From Rotaria sordida (Eukaryota; Rotifera; Eurotatoria; Philodinida; Philodinidae): a stretch of 64,000 nucleotides of DNA. How positions within the stretch are numbered: the stretch's first letter is position 1; the number at the start of each line of letters is the position of its first letter. The translations under genes and the position numbers were made by a program. The notes under the pieces are model-generated. The model did not search any database, was not told the DNA's origin, and saw nothing but the letters and a program-made list of their open reading frames with translations. Location: contig CAJNOL010000591.1 in assembly GCA_905250125.1 (NCBI GenBank), forward strand, positions 52,511 to 116,510, written 5' to 3'. This document shows positions 23,151-37,100 of this stretch, piece by piece.

Positions 23151-25800
23151 CTATGGAAAAACAAAGTTTCTTCAAGTATTTGGTGTGCAAAGTTTTAGCG
23201 AACGAAATTTACAAAAAAATAGTAAGTTCCCAAACAATAATTTCTTTTTATATTTTTGCGTTGCTCTAGTCCTTTGAATTTCCACTAGAAAAACGTTTTA
23301 ACGTGTGTTCGTACGAATAAAACGGCTGTAATTCTACGAAGGAAGCAAAATCGAGCTGTTGCTTAGGTACCATATTAAAGAGCATTATTCAATGTATTAG
23401 TTCAGCAAAAAAAAAATAAAAAGAAATGTTTTTTTTAGAGGGCTCGTTAATTTTCTTCAAATATCGTCCGCTGAAATTAGGACACAAACACTTGGAAAAT
23501 CTCGTCTGTATTTCTAATATATTTGAACATTCATTTAAATATATCTCTATTTTTTAAGAATCAAGTGTTAATTGTAAAGTTTTAGGTGCAAAAATTGCTG
23601 TACTCAGAAAAATACATGTCAAACCTAGAAAAAATTTATGATGTAACAAAGAAAAAATACAATTTTGATTCATCATGATCAAATTATACGAAATGTATAC
23701 AGCCCGTTAAAGTCTCTTATTTTACCATAAATAAAGTCGATATTTTACAATCATGTTTAATGAAAATACTGCATACATACAACTGCATATGAAATGAATA
23801 CAGCGTCGTAGACGGTGCTCTATTACAATAACCAGAATTACGACGAAATACGGATAGTTGTAACCATCGTCACGGAAAACGGTAAGTACTACGATTAATT
23901 ATTTTACACAATTGCTAGATATATTTGAAAATAGAATGTACTGGACTTTATTTTTATATAATTTGATGAGACTGTTAGCTATTGTGTATAGGTACTACAA
24001 TTCTGAAAAGAGAATAATTGAATGTATTAAGTCATTTGAAAATCGAAATACTTAAAAAAATGTCTAGATTTTCTTGAATATTGGGATTTATAAAGTTCAT
24101 AGAGCTTAAGTAGAAACATGTATAATTAAAATAATTCACCTTTTACGAAACTCTTTAGCATACACTCTAGAAAACATCTATTTCATAAAAAATCCAAATG
24201 CGTTCGAAAATCTCTCAAAAAATGTTTCCAATGTCAACAAACATTTTCAAAATTATTTTCTTAGTTTTCAAAAACCCGATAACTAATAGGTTTTTGGAGA
24301 ATACTGATTTAGACATTCTAAAAGTATTACCGAATACTCTTATAATATTGTTGAAAAGCTGATTAATATTTTCACAAATTGATATTACTTAAAAAATTGA
24401 TTTAGTATCTGGAGAGATATCCAGAGAACTATTTCACTTTCAGAAGTATTCCTGAAAGAATTTTCTAAATTTGTGAATCTCAAAAAGTATAATAAGAAAC
24501 CTATATCAATTCCTGACTTTTTTGAGACTTTCGAAAAATACTTTCACAAAAAGACTTTACATTCGAAAAACTCTTCGAAGGAAAGTATGATCGATATTCG
24601 AATTCTCTGTTTTAATCTTTACTTTTTCTCATCTTCAAAGGTTTTTAGAGAACTGAAAACATCCACATGTTTAGCACGGTGCATTGAATTACTAGTAAAT
24701 GATCCTTGGCATTAATATATTTTAAAGTCTAGAACTATTTCATACTCTCAAAATAACCTATTATCATTTTTTACATTCTTAATTTAGCCTAAATTATCGA
24801 TATATGACGAAAAATAACTATGATCTTGATAATTTTCAGACAACTGAATAACAACATTAGTTTAAGATTCTTTTTTTTTTCTCTTCGGTACTTTGATAAA
24901 ATTTAAATAAAACGCTAATTAAATTTAGTCATCACAGTCTTCAAAAGTCATATTGAAACTAATAAATACTTTTTTTTTAGAATGTATTCATTGGTCTCAT
25001 CACTGCTGTTTCTGAGTTGCTAAAGCTCAAATTCGACAGTATCAGCGTTATCGAGTTAACATCCAATCGATCGAGTAAATTTCATTTTGAGACAAATAGA
25101 AAATTTTTTTCAACAACTATTCTTTACTTTTTTCCTATAGAAACAAATTTTAACGTCAAATTTTCAACTACAGATAGCACAAAACATTATTAGTAATAGT
25201 CAAAGCAAAAATTATTTGGAAAGTTTCAATTAATTGTTCAACAAGAATTTTTTCAATCAAAAGAATCATTATTAAAGGTTAATCAAATATTAGCCTATAT
25301 CTAATTATTATTTACGTGCTGAATATAGCTAAAGATACCAATCTTTTTCTATATTCAACGTTTCACACCTTAACAGTATTACGCACTATGATTGTAAAAC
25401 ATGAAGTAAATGAGGAGTACAACCTCACATGCTATTTAATTTGAAAAATATGAAAACTAATACTATTCATTGCTTATCAATAAAAACTTCATATTTCAAC
25501 GAAACTACTATGGTAAATATCTTTCTTCATTATGTAGTAGGCTAGGAATGAATTATACGAAGGAGAGATAAAACTTTAAGATTGTTGCAATATATACTCA
25601 TTTTTTTCTGATAATATTAATAACAAATTGTTCTTTATACTTTTATTATTTAGATATCATACAAAAACACAAAAAAATATTTAACATCTTCCGAAGATAT
25701 TCCATATGCATGATTAACAATTATCAATTCAATAATACAAATACCATATCATGCTATTAAATATAAATCAAAATAAAAAAAAGAATACAATATGGATAAT

Positions 25801-26020
25801 ATTACCTTGTCCGAAAAGTCTGTATAAGTCATATACTATAAAATCTTAGGTTAATAAGTACTGCATTTATTCAATGTGTAATGATCTTCACTAGCGATCC
25901 CATGTTGCCAACGAGCTACGTGTAGCTGTTAACGAAGATCATTACATTGATTAAATGCAGCATTTGGTATTCTAAGGTTTCATAGTATACGAATTGCACG
26001 AACTTTCCGGACAAAGTAAT
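25801..26020. mobile_element. Short palindromic MITE
   Basis: ATTACCTTGTCCGAAAAGTC at the left end is mirrored by a right end whose reverse complement reads ATTACTTTGTCCGGAAAGTT. The arms of about 95 nt match for most of their length (AATGATCTTC/GAAGATCATT near the centre), around a loop of about 50 nt. The TTGTCCGGAAAGT-type terminus is reminiscent of Tc1/mariner MITEs. There is no ORF. Confidence 0.65.
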
Positions 26021-27610
26021 ACAAAAATCCAACTAATTCAATACAACTAATAATAGTAATTGCACTCTTTTCATCCACTTGCAAATGACGTCAGATACGG
26101 ATAATAAATAGTATGAATCTTTGAATCATAATTTTTATTTGATTTCAAGTGATTTATGTAAATATATATATTGTTTCTGAATTTATAAAGATTATTCTGA
26201 TGAATTCGACAAGTTCTTTTAGTAATCGTTGTATTGCTATTTTGACATTTTTTTAAATGAAAATTTAACTTTTAATAGACTTTCAGATAAATATTTTTGT
26301 ATACTGAATTCAAGAGTAAATATATAAGGATATTGTCTCAAAATCTTGATTATTCATCGACACAATATAATTATCTATATCAAATATTAGTGGACAAGAT
26401 ATTAGGTAAAAGATTTTGACTATCTCTTATCAAGATCTAGTTATAAAGATCTGTTCATTTTTTGTTTTCAGAAGCGAGAAAGAAGTCTTCAGAGATGAAT
26501 AATACTATACATATTTTATTATTGCATATTACAATGGCTTCAGAACCTCGCAAGACTATCGAAGATTATCATCAATAGAAAACAGAATATTCACATACAC
26601 TATATTATTCTTGAATTCAGTTGAATCTAATGACTTTGATTACACTTTGAAACGAATTGTCTTTCTTTTAAACCTTACCAAAAATCAAATAGTACATATT
26701 ATTATTATTATGTTTTGATCATTCTTTGTCTTGATTTCATTTTCTTTCAACTTGGTTGAATTTCTTTTCATTTTATTACCTAGATATCCTTCATAGCTAA
26801 CCTCCTATCAATGATATTCGTCTTAGTTTTCATCAAAACTTCGTTATATATTAATGTCATGCATTCGCTGTCAAATCAAATAAAGTGTACATAGAAAACT
26901 TCAGCTATAATGTCTTACCCCCTTTTTTTTAACCATCGTTTTGCGTGTTCTATTATGTAATAATAGCTCATTATAAATAAGTATCGCATGATTAACTTTA
27001 ATGATGTTTATATCTTTTCTTCTAGTTATCAAACTCCATCATTACCAATACGTATTATCGTACAAAAATATATATATGATTTTGAATAAGATAAAAGTTC
27101 AATATTGAAAATAATAATGATTTGAAAAAAAAAAACATGGCATTTATTTTATTTTTTAATTTTAAAACTATGCTTTCTTTATAATATGTTTACTGATTTC
27201 TTTTTTTTTGTTGTTGTTGTTGTTGTTTCGAACATTAAATATTCGAAATGTACATTGCGTATTAATCGTTCGTATTTTATCGAAAATTATTCGATCGTTT
27301 CAACAATACCATTCATGACCAGAAATACTGTTGAAGATTCCACATTGTCATATCGAATATACGAGAAATCGATACAGAATAAAATAATAAAATTCGAATG
27401 ATTACGCAAAATACATATTTCATGCACAGGAAGAAGGAAAAAAAAAGACAAGAACATGATTAAATGAACAACTAAATAGATTGATCGCATACTCGCTAAA
27501 GCCACCATTAAAAAAAATTGTTATATACGTAAAAATAAATTATCTATACTCATCACACACATATGAATATAGAAAAAAATAGTCTATGTTTTTTTTTGTG
27601 TAATTTTGTC
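26021..27610. other. Intergenic, no gene recognised
   Basis: AT-rich, with a (TTG)n run near 27210-27228. The downstream end serves as the 3' flank of the minus-strand proline-rich gene. Nothing else could be supported. Confidence 0.5.
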
Positions 27611-28393
27611 TTAATATAATCTTGATGAAAGACCCAAATTACTTAAGGTTCTTTCAACTGTTAAACGATCGGGAGCATTACGTATATGAACACGTGGTGG
27701 TGGAACAGGCATTGCAGGTAATACTTTTGTCAAATGTGTTGCCTACAAAATATAAATTAGATTTAATATTGATTAATATAAAGAAATATATTTACTGGAA
27801 TTGGTCTTGGAGGTGGTGGTGGTGCTTCACGAATGACTAGTGGTGCTTGTTCAGGTGGTGGTGGTGGTCGAATTCGAACAAAAAGTGGAGGTGGAGCTGG
27901 TGCTTGTGGTGGACGTACCTATAACGAACATGACAAAATTCGTATGTGTATGTAAGCAAAAAAAGAAAGAATGAATTCATATACATACCTCCTTAATAAT
28001 AACTGGACCTGGTGGTGGTGGAGCAGGTGGTTGATAATAAGCTAAATTAATTCGTTGTACGTATGTAACGGGTTTTGATTTCTTTCGAATAACAACTGGA
28101 TTTGGATCATGAAAAAATTTATTATTACCAGGTGTATTTAATGGACCAAAAACTTCAACAAAACCACCACCTGGTGTTGAAAATTGTAATGATGGATTGT
28201 TAGGAAGACCAAATTGTGCCGGTGAAATACTGTCTGTTTCACTTCCATTCAATACGCTAGCTACGGAATGATTTACTGATACACCACCATATCCTACTGG
28301 TGTTACTAATGGTCCTGGCTTTTGTGCAAGCGTCAACATATCTTGAAGTTGAACTGATGGATAGACATGTCCAAGGCGATCGATGGCAACCAT
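27611..28393 (-). CDS. Small proline-rich protein, paralogous in part to the protein at 51756-54898
   Basis: Three exons on the minus strand, 28393-27989, 27918-27796 and 27742-27611, give 219 aa; frame is kept across both introns. The first 95 residues are Gly/Ser/Pro-rich without a recognised domain. A conserved block follows: DPNP at about residue 96, a VTY strand, then PPPPGPVIIKE. After it come repeated units alternating a short hydrophobic strand with a proline run (LFVRIRPPPPP, LVIREAPPPPP). The C-terminus is basic. The DPNP...GPVII block and the following Pro-rich strands recur in the 600-aa protein at 51756-54898, with an intron at almost the same point. No signal peptide or membrane segment is seen. 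Possibly a cytoskeletal or scaffold protein, but no function is claimed. Confidence 0.82.
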
Positions 28394-29703
28394 AGTTTAG
28401 AGAATAGATATAACACTAAACGAGATGTTAGAATATTAAACTTTGAAAGAAAGCGTTTATACATAGAAAAGACATCAGCTTTTATACTACTCGGATAATC
28501 GAGAAAAACAAAGATCGTAGTAGCCCTTCTCTCCCTCTCTCCTTCTCAATTTTTTTTTTCTCAAGGTAATTTCTCAACGATAACCATATCGTCAATCGAT
28601 GAATATCTCGTCGTTGCCGCAAATAGTCATTCACACAAAACCACTATATATTGCCCTTTTATTCATATATATTTTTTTTTCTCTGTATATGAAAGCACTT
28701 TTTCGATGTTTTGATGAATTAACCCCGATGTTTGCTCATCCATAACCATTAATGAAGAGAAAAAAAATACTACGAAAAATTGCAGCACCCTGTCAATATT
28801 GATGGTTTTGTTGATGATGTAAAAAAAGGAAACAAAAGAGAAAAACAAACATGACAAAATAAGCCAATCATTATGTAAAACGAAAATTACAAAACCTAGA
28901 ATTACTTTGTAAATATTGCGTCACACTCGAATGCCCTTTTTTCTTTTTTTTTTGATAAATGTGTACTGATTATTTTAGTTCTCAGTGCAAAAAAAAAATA
29001 CATTTACATGAAAAATAAAACAAAGTCATGTTGAATCATATTGATGGGTATATTTTTTGATGTAATAGCTATGATTCAATAATATAATCGGTAATATTCA
29101 TAGTCAATATCAATATTAACAAATCTTTCCAATAAAAATGATTTTAATTACAATATATAAAATATTCTAATATGTCTATTAAAATTACAATTGAAGACAA
29201 TAAATCAATTTTATTTAGAATAATAAAAAATTCTTAATATTGAAATATAATTTATAATTTCAGCGATTTTATTATCAAAAATAAATAAATAAATAAATAA
29301 TATCTATCATAAGAAATAAACTTATTCGAAGTTCAAGAACAAACAAGATAACACATCATTTTTTTGTTTTGGTTGTCAATCATAACAAATTGCAAAAATT
29401 ATCATAGCAGATTTTTTTGTTGTTGCTTACGAAAGAAGTTCTCCAATAGATAAATCATTTTTCAATCGAGACAATGTAGGTCCTAGTAAACTATAAATAC
29501 TTTGAAAAGAGTTCGTGTCTTTAGCTTATTTTTTAAATGAATGTTGGAGTTATTTTCGAATTTCGATTTGAAATTTTCCATATCGACAACAGTTTCATTA
29601 TTTGTATCCTAAGATACAACTATGGATAAAATATTGTTGTTTACATATATGCACTGGCAGATTCAATATTTCTTTCTTTTTTTCAGGACAATAGCAAATC
29701 GAA

Positions 29704-29790
29704 AGACTTGAAACTTTTACAATAAACTATTCACGTGAAGATCTGTCTATGTGCAAAATTTTAAGGTCAAAGATGAAAATCGATTTTTTT
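29704..29790 (+). repeat. Dispersed repeat copy (GACTTGAAACTTT family)
   Basis: GACTTGAAACTTTTACAATA, followed by AAACTATTC, GTCTATGTGCAAA and GAAAATCGATTTTT, shares order and spacing with 48181-48260 and 52152-52240. The copies are diverged; family type unknown. Confidence 0.45.
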
Positions 29791-31790
29791 TTCTGATAGG
29801 ATCACGACATTCATGTGTGTATCTTCACAGTAAGAAATTAAGAGTTAGAATTATTTTCCGAATATTCATAGCTCATAAGAATCGATATAATGCACTTAGT
29901 CGTAACTCGAAAGTGACTAATCATTTGAGGGACTTTCTTATTAGTACATATTATTATCGGTCAAATGTTCGTATAGTTGAAATAAGATAATGATTGTGTT
30001 TTTGTTTATTTTTTCTGTATTGTAAATCCGCAGGGTTATAAGGACTATTTTATAGGTTTGTATGCTTCAAAAACACAAAAATATGATTTTCTTTGTTATT
30101 TGTCATAAACAATTCAGTGTTTAGCCTTCAATTATCATACTTTTATCTAAATATCATATTTTTATTTTATATTATTTAAATTATTGATGATTACCACAAC
30201 TACAAGAAAAAAAACCCAATATTTGTTGATTAAGACAAATTCCAATCGTATATATAAATGAAATATAATTTTTATAAGAGAATAAAAATGAAGTAAGTAC
30301 TATTGAGAATCTCATAAGATTATTTGAACTTCCGATATGAATCAACAAAACTGAAATTTTGAATTTTTTTGATCTATGTGAAATGTAATTTAATCATAAG
30401 TCATGAATCATTTATATTATCGTCTACTATTATTATAAATTCTTTAGTACAAATTACTTCTCATTTTATTTGTATCCGTTGAATAGAATAATATAAAATC
30501 TATTAAAAGAACTAGACGAAAATTATCATTATCTCATCAATCTTTATTTCTATTACTTTTTCATTCTATCTTACACTCTAATTGTTTAATCGATTAGTTG
30601 TGAACTTTTTTTTTGTTTTTATTGCATGACTATTCTTCTTCTATGTAATTAACAGACAATTAGATGAATTTTATCAATCAAATATATAAGATGTTAATGA
30701 AAGTTAATTGAAAAATATTTTAATTTCTTGATCTACTTTTTAGATATTTCTTTTTTTTTGTCATGACCAAATACGTTTTTTTGAACTATAGAGAATATTT
30801 TTAATTTTGTCACACTTTTTCATTATTTGAAAATTAAAATGAACTTGTATGGTGCTGTAATTTTGATAGATGTAATACAGAGTAGACAGAGTTCAATAGA
30901 AAAATTTTAACAAATAGAATTTATTGAAATATCGTTTTATTATCCTAATGAACGATGATAATCATTATTTGAATATTTATATAGGAAATTTCTTTATGTA
31001 ATGTAACGAATGAGTGAAAATATTTGTCTCATGGAAAGTAATGTTGTAGTGTGAAATATCAATAACAAACGTAATTTAAAAAAGAAAAATCTATATTAAA
31101 TTAATTTTCGTTTTTCATTTTGTTGATAATAATACCAATAATCCTTTTTTTTCTTACTTTCTTTATCTATTAATAAATTATATTATTTATCTCAATATTT
31201 TTAGACTTCATTTTCAAGCATGCACAGAGAAATATTCACATAAGCCTTGTCTTAATCTCGGTTTTTTTTTTCTAATTCTATCTTGAGTCAATAATAAATG
31301 TCGTGGACATATGCAAAACAATTTGGATACTAAGGATTTATTTAATAATAACGAGAACAATTTTATGTATATTATCAAAAACTAATTGAAAATCTTATAT
31401 AAAAATTCAAAGATTAAAAAAAAGAGTTTCTATATATAGTATTTTTTTCTTGAGAAAATTTTTATAAAATTTCCTTCGATTTTATTAGATTTATAGTTTC
31501 AAAATTCAAACACGTAATATATATATATATATGAAAAGTTTGAACGAAAAATAATTAAAAAGTGAAACAACAATAAATTAATCGTTAACTGTAAAAATAA
31601 AACAGACAAAATATTATAACAATAAATAGACTACCTATAATTGTTTTTTTCACAATAGATAACTTTTATAAATAGGGATCAATGTAATCTGAACTATTAG
31701 GAATTTTTCAAAATCATTTCATAGTTTTTATGTTGAAGAATAGATTAAGCGTTATTTACTGATTATTAATATTTTAGCTATGAATACTAT

Positions 31791-31979
31791 CAGTGTTTTA
31801 TCCAGAGGGGTGCCCAGGGGGCCGCGCCCCCCCGAAAATCGAGTTTGCCCCCCCCCAACCTTCCATCCACCCTACTAAAAACCCCGGGGCTCCCCCCCCC
31901 CCCCCCCCCGAAAATAATTTTTCGCCCCCCCGAAATTCCAAATCGCCCCTCCGGAGAAAAAATCCTGGACAAAACACTG
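31791..31979. mobile_element. hAT-like non-autonomous element with GC-rich body
   Basis: The left end CAGTGTTTTATCCAG is the inverted partner of the right end CTGGACAAAACACTG (one mismatch). The 8-bp word ATGAATAC occurs on both sides: 31780-31787, three bases before the left end, and 31980-31987, directly after the right end. An 8-bp target duplication and CAGTG termini are typical of hAT transposons. The interior is unusually rich in C runs (a C tract near 31895-31909) in a very AT-rich region. At 189 bp it cannot encode a transposase. Confidence 0.7.
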
Positions 31980-34168
31980 ATGAATACCAAATTATATGCG
32001 AGTGATGACACGAAAAAACATGAAATAGAGATAACCCGACCGAGGTTGTGATACCCTTCATTTAAAAAACTAAATATTCAAAAATCAATAGACGTTTATT
32101 ACAATTTAATACATTGTCTTATGAATCATTCGAGATACTTACTCATAAAATGTCTTCCCTAGTTATCAAATTACTTTTATGCAACAAATATTTGAACATA
32201 ATATCCATGTGCTGTATATACAATAGTTAATTACGTTCTCAATCACAGGAACGATTCGATTAGAACAAAAACAAGATTATAACATAGCATAATTGTCTAA
32301 TTTCAACCTGACGCATCGCAACTTTTTGTTTTTTTTCTTTGTATTGAACAGAACGGACCATTCTACATAAGTTTGCTGTGTGATATCGTTTTTTTTTCCT
32401 CATTTCTCTTCTTGTTCATTTGTCCTTTGTATCGAACGCTCATATACATCGTATGTATATATATATATATGTTCTTCTCTTTTCTTCTTAACCGTTGAAG
32501 TATATTCCAGTACATTCTGTTCGTTGTTGATTCTACTTTCATACGTTCTCTCTCTCCCGTTCATCGTTCTTCCAGCATATTCTTTCTCTTTAGAACATTA
32601 TATAAATCTATTGTTGTTCATTAGATTTCTTATTTAAAAAAAAAAACTCTTTTAAGAGATAAAATTGTTTTCTGAATATTGAGAAAAAATTATAACATTG
32701 ATGTTATAATAAATGACTATTAGTTAACATGCGATCCTTTTTTCATTTCGCAATTATAATTGATATTTTTACATAAATAAATAAATATATATGCGCATTT
32801 AAAATCTAATAATTATTTATATGAATCAAACTTAATTATATTTTTTCAATTTAGGTAAGAAAAAATTTTATTTATCTAAATATCTTTGAATTTAAAGTGC
32901 ATGTATATATTACTTTTTACTAAGTGTTTCTATTTATACAAATGATTGTTCTTTTCTTTTCTTTTCTTTTAGTTTTTTTTTGTCTTTGAGGTGACATAGT
33001 CTTCTCCGTTTTTGTTTTTTCTTTTTTTACTAAAATCGATAATAACGCTTTAAAATTTTGCATCATTATCATACGTTATTAGTCCTATCGATGATGATGT
33101 TGATAAGTAAATGTGGCATAAAAAATAAATAAGTTACTAATAAAATGAAATATATATATATTGTAAACTTCAATTCCGATGATGAAAATATTAAGTTTTG
33201 TTCGAAGTTAAAAATTTTCTTATTCCATTTATGTGTCAGATGCAAGGTATTAATCGAAAATAGAAAGACTATTTTTAAATATAATTATAATTTTAGACAA
33301 AAATTTTATCTAGTAGCAGAAGAATGTGATATGCATTATTATTATATATATAGATCAATATGTTAGAAATAATCTATCGAGTATAGTGAGACAATAATTA
33401 CTTATTTGAATTGCATGTTAAATCGTTATTTATTTTGAGACAAAAAAAAAAGAAGAAAGAAATGATATATACGAGTCGAATCAATTCTTTTGTATATACG
33501 TCAAAGTCCAATGAGTTTTCCTTGAATTGAAGGAAAATGATTATAAGATATGGCTTTTGTCTTCATTTGATTTTTAATATGAAGGCAATAACGTGATATT
33601 TATATACGACAAGTGAGACAATCAAATGTTTATTTTGAGTTGATGAAATTCTCATTCTGGACTTTAGACATTTCAAAAAAAAAATAGAAAATTTTAACTT
33701 TTTCATATAAACGTATTGTTGTTTTCTTTTTTTTGTGATGTCGCATATAAAATAAAAGTACTCTAAATACATCAAAAGATGTCGTCGTTAATAATTATGT
33801 CTTTTATTTTTCATCCAATCACAATTTATCAAAGACACACACACACACGCATATATCACCTTTTTTTCTCTTTCTCGAAAAAAAAGAATCGAAACGAATC
33901 TTTTTTTCTTCTTTCCTTCCTTCTTTTCTACAAAAAAAAAGAAACAAGCATCTATACACACACACATATACGTAATAATAACCTCTAGATTTTTTCGAAA
34001 GACTTTATTTTTTTAAGTCATCAAGTTTCCAGGGATTGGGCTTTTTTTTATTTGTAATTGCATAATAACAGCCCACATTGATGTGTCATTCATGATGAAT
34101 ATATATATATATATTTTTAGAAATAATAAACTTTGACGTCATTTTAATACTTATTTTATTTTTTAACA

Positions 34169-37100
34169 ATGCATGTTTCATCCGTTTATTTAACATCTGA
34201 ACAAATTGATAAATTACGACGTGTATTAACACCAACAATACCTATTTATCCATCACCACCAACATCATCATTTCCAACATTACATATAACACCAAATGAT
34301 TTTTTACGTGAAATTATATTAAAATTAAATGAACATTCAATTGATATATCAAGTATACGTTTACATGGTGGTGCAGCATCATATGTACTTATAAATGATT
34401 CGGATTTTGTTTATCGTGATATTGATATATTATTTTTAATAAAAACACCATTATCATCACAACAACAAACAACATTATTTTCATCAAATAATCAACCATA
34501 TTTATGTGATGTATGGACTATAATTAAATATATTATATCATCATGTTTAATTGAACATATACCAAATGCATCAACATGTACACAATATTTTATATCATCT
34601 GTACTTGATACATATTCAAAAAAAAATATTAAAATATGTTCTGAACAAGATTCATGGGCATTATTATCATTACAAAATTTATTAGGACAAAATCTTGAAT
34701 TAAAATTTGTTGAAAATCTTAAACGACAATGGCAATTTAGTGTTGATTCATTTCAAATTGATATTAAACCATTATTATTTGAAAAATCTATTCAACAAAT
34801 ATGTAATCCTAATATAATAACAACAAATATGCAAACAAAAAATTTAGTTATTGATGCTATTAATGGTGTAACTATTATTAATAATAATAATAATAATAAT
34901 CATATAGAACAAAATACAAGTACAAGTCCATTACAATTTGGATTTTTTTCACCTTCATCTTTATCAAAATTAAACGAACATGAAAATTCTATACAATATC
35001 CAACACTTGCAACAATAACAACAATTGAAACATCGAAAAATTCTAATGGTATGTTTATTTTAAAAGATAATTTGATTTGAAATAGAATTTTTCTACTATA
35101 TTCAATGATTTTTCTTTTCTGAGATAAGATTAACGATAAGTCAGAATTAGTTTCTATATGAAATTATTTTTAAATTTGATAAGTTTCAATCGAAAATATT
35201 CAGGATATATATATTAAGAAAGATTGAATATTTTATGATGAAAACTTATGCGCCATATGTTAAAAAAGAACGTCATTTTTTTGTTTTATTACGATGTCAA
35301 AAAAGGAAAGTTATTTTCATTAATCACGTTCTTTGTTTTTTCGGCACGTGTAATCCTTCATTTCAAAATTGTACATGTTTTTTAAGATATAAGAAGTGAA
35401 GAAAGTGTCATTAGTCAAGATAGACTTTGAATAGAGATTTAGAGGATTAAGTTTTGTTGGTTGTAGACTCATGTTACTATCAAGGTTTTTTGAATTCGAA
35501 TTCGATAATGTTTATTTATTTTTTTGGCTCGAGCTCCACTACTATTCATTATATTTGCAGTCCTGATTACTATTAAGTTTTGTGAAAGGCGAATATAAAA
35601 TGAATGTTTAATTATAAAGCGAGAGTTTTGCATGTCACACTTCGTACATTTAAAGTGTAATAGATGTCTTAGCAATGAGATAAATAAGCATAAGATAAAC
35701 TATATAAAAGTTCTATGATATAATATTGATTTAATTTAACTTGATGAGTTCGTATTTCATGTTTCACATTTTAATCTCAAAGAGATTTTGTCTAATATAG
35801 TTTTCTTAAATCTTAAATTCTAGTAAGATATTATTATTGTGTTTTTTTTTCTAGCATCATCTGAATCTCGTTCACGTTCATCAAATCCATCGGGATCAAC
35901 AATTAATGATGATAATAATGAATCAAATTCTTCACTTCAATTTCAACTTTCTATTAGTGAAGATGTTGATGATGGTATTGAAGTTGATGCTGATGATTCA
36001 CCAAATGAAGATGATGATCAAGTATTTTGTACACCAATTGATAAAGATAAAAAATCAATAAATGAAATCTCATTACCATCTTCAAATGTAATTAAAGTTT
36101 TTTCTGTTTATAAAGATTTACATCAAGCACTTCATCATTTAAATAATAAATTAATTGCTACTTATGAACCTGAAACAATGCGTGGTGGTGGTTTATTAGT
36201 AAGTTTTCTATTACTTTTTTAATTTTCTATATATTTGTTTTTTTGGTTTTTTTTATAGAAATATTGTGATCTATTAGCACGAAATTATAAACCTTATGAT
36301 TATGCTATAATGATTCATATGCAACGATATATGTGTTCAAGATTTTTTATTGATTATAAAACTATACCAGAACAAATTTATGTTATTGCACAATATGTTG
36401 CAACACATTTTTTACCATCATCAAGAATAAATAATTTACATATAACAAATAATTTTAATGAAATTTTACAATATCGTTATTATCAACAAAATCAATTAAT
36501 TAATTCAAAATATGATTCAAAACAAATTGATCAAATTGATTTAATTAATGCACGTTTATGTTTATTATTTTTTGAACATTTAGCATCTATTATACAACAA
36601 AGTACTGTTTGTTTAACACATGAAGATAGAGAATTATTATTAATTAATATACATTATCTTAAAGAAAATTATCATTATGAATATGAACATTTATTTTTTG
36701 GTGATAATCAACATTTTCAAAAATATCATTTATTTAATACTATTCAACAACATTGTACAAATTCATCTTCAAATTCAAGTCGATCGGTATGTAAAATTTT
36801 CAACTATCGAATATTCTTTGACTATAGATAGTTAGTGGAATTCAGTGACTGTCAAAAATTATCCAGTTAAGAATTGTTGATATTTCCTAGAGGTAGAAGA
36901 AGTTGAAAATGCTTTTCTTGGACGAGAGAATCTATGGATGAGTCAATTCCTCTCACAATAAACGATCTGTCATTATCCATGGAAAAAGAATTCGAATAAA
37001 ACCGCAAAAGCCACATCGTTTATTCGATCTTTAGTTCTTTTCATATTTCTATAATAATTAGTCTTCAGTTGCTTTTATAGGAAGTTTGTTATTAAAGGAT

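Larger units (their letters stand above)
21904..25800. other. Intergenic, no gene recognised
   Basis: About 3.9 kb of AT-rich sequence with the assembly gap and one solo arm of the 20454-21057 repeat family. The ORF of 80 codons near 24473 has no recognisable motif and is probably chance. Confidence 0.55.
28394..34168. other. Long intergenic region without genes
   Basis: About 5.8 kb of AT-rich DNA with homopolymer runs, an AAAT microsatellite near 29281, a CTTTT run near 32950, and one hAT-like miniature element (31791-31979). One copy of a dispersed repeat starts near 29704. No ORF has coding character. The first 100 bp upstream of 28393 are the likely promoter and leader of the proline-rich gene. 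Confidence 0.55.

Noticed and set aside
24473..24715. 80-codon ORF in the 22-26 kb intergenic region
   Set aside because: Non-ATG start, no domain, average local composition; compatible with chance.
31793..32061. Pro-rich and Gly-rich ORFs on both strands
   Set aside because: They are translations of C-run/G-run sequence in the hAT-like miniature element, not genes.
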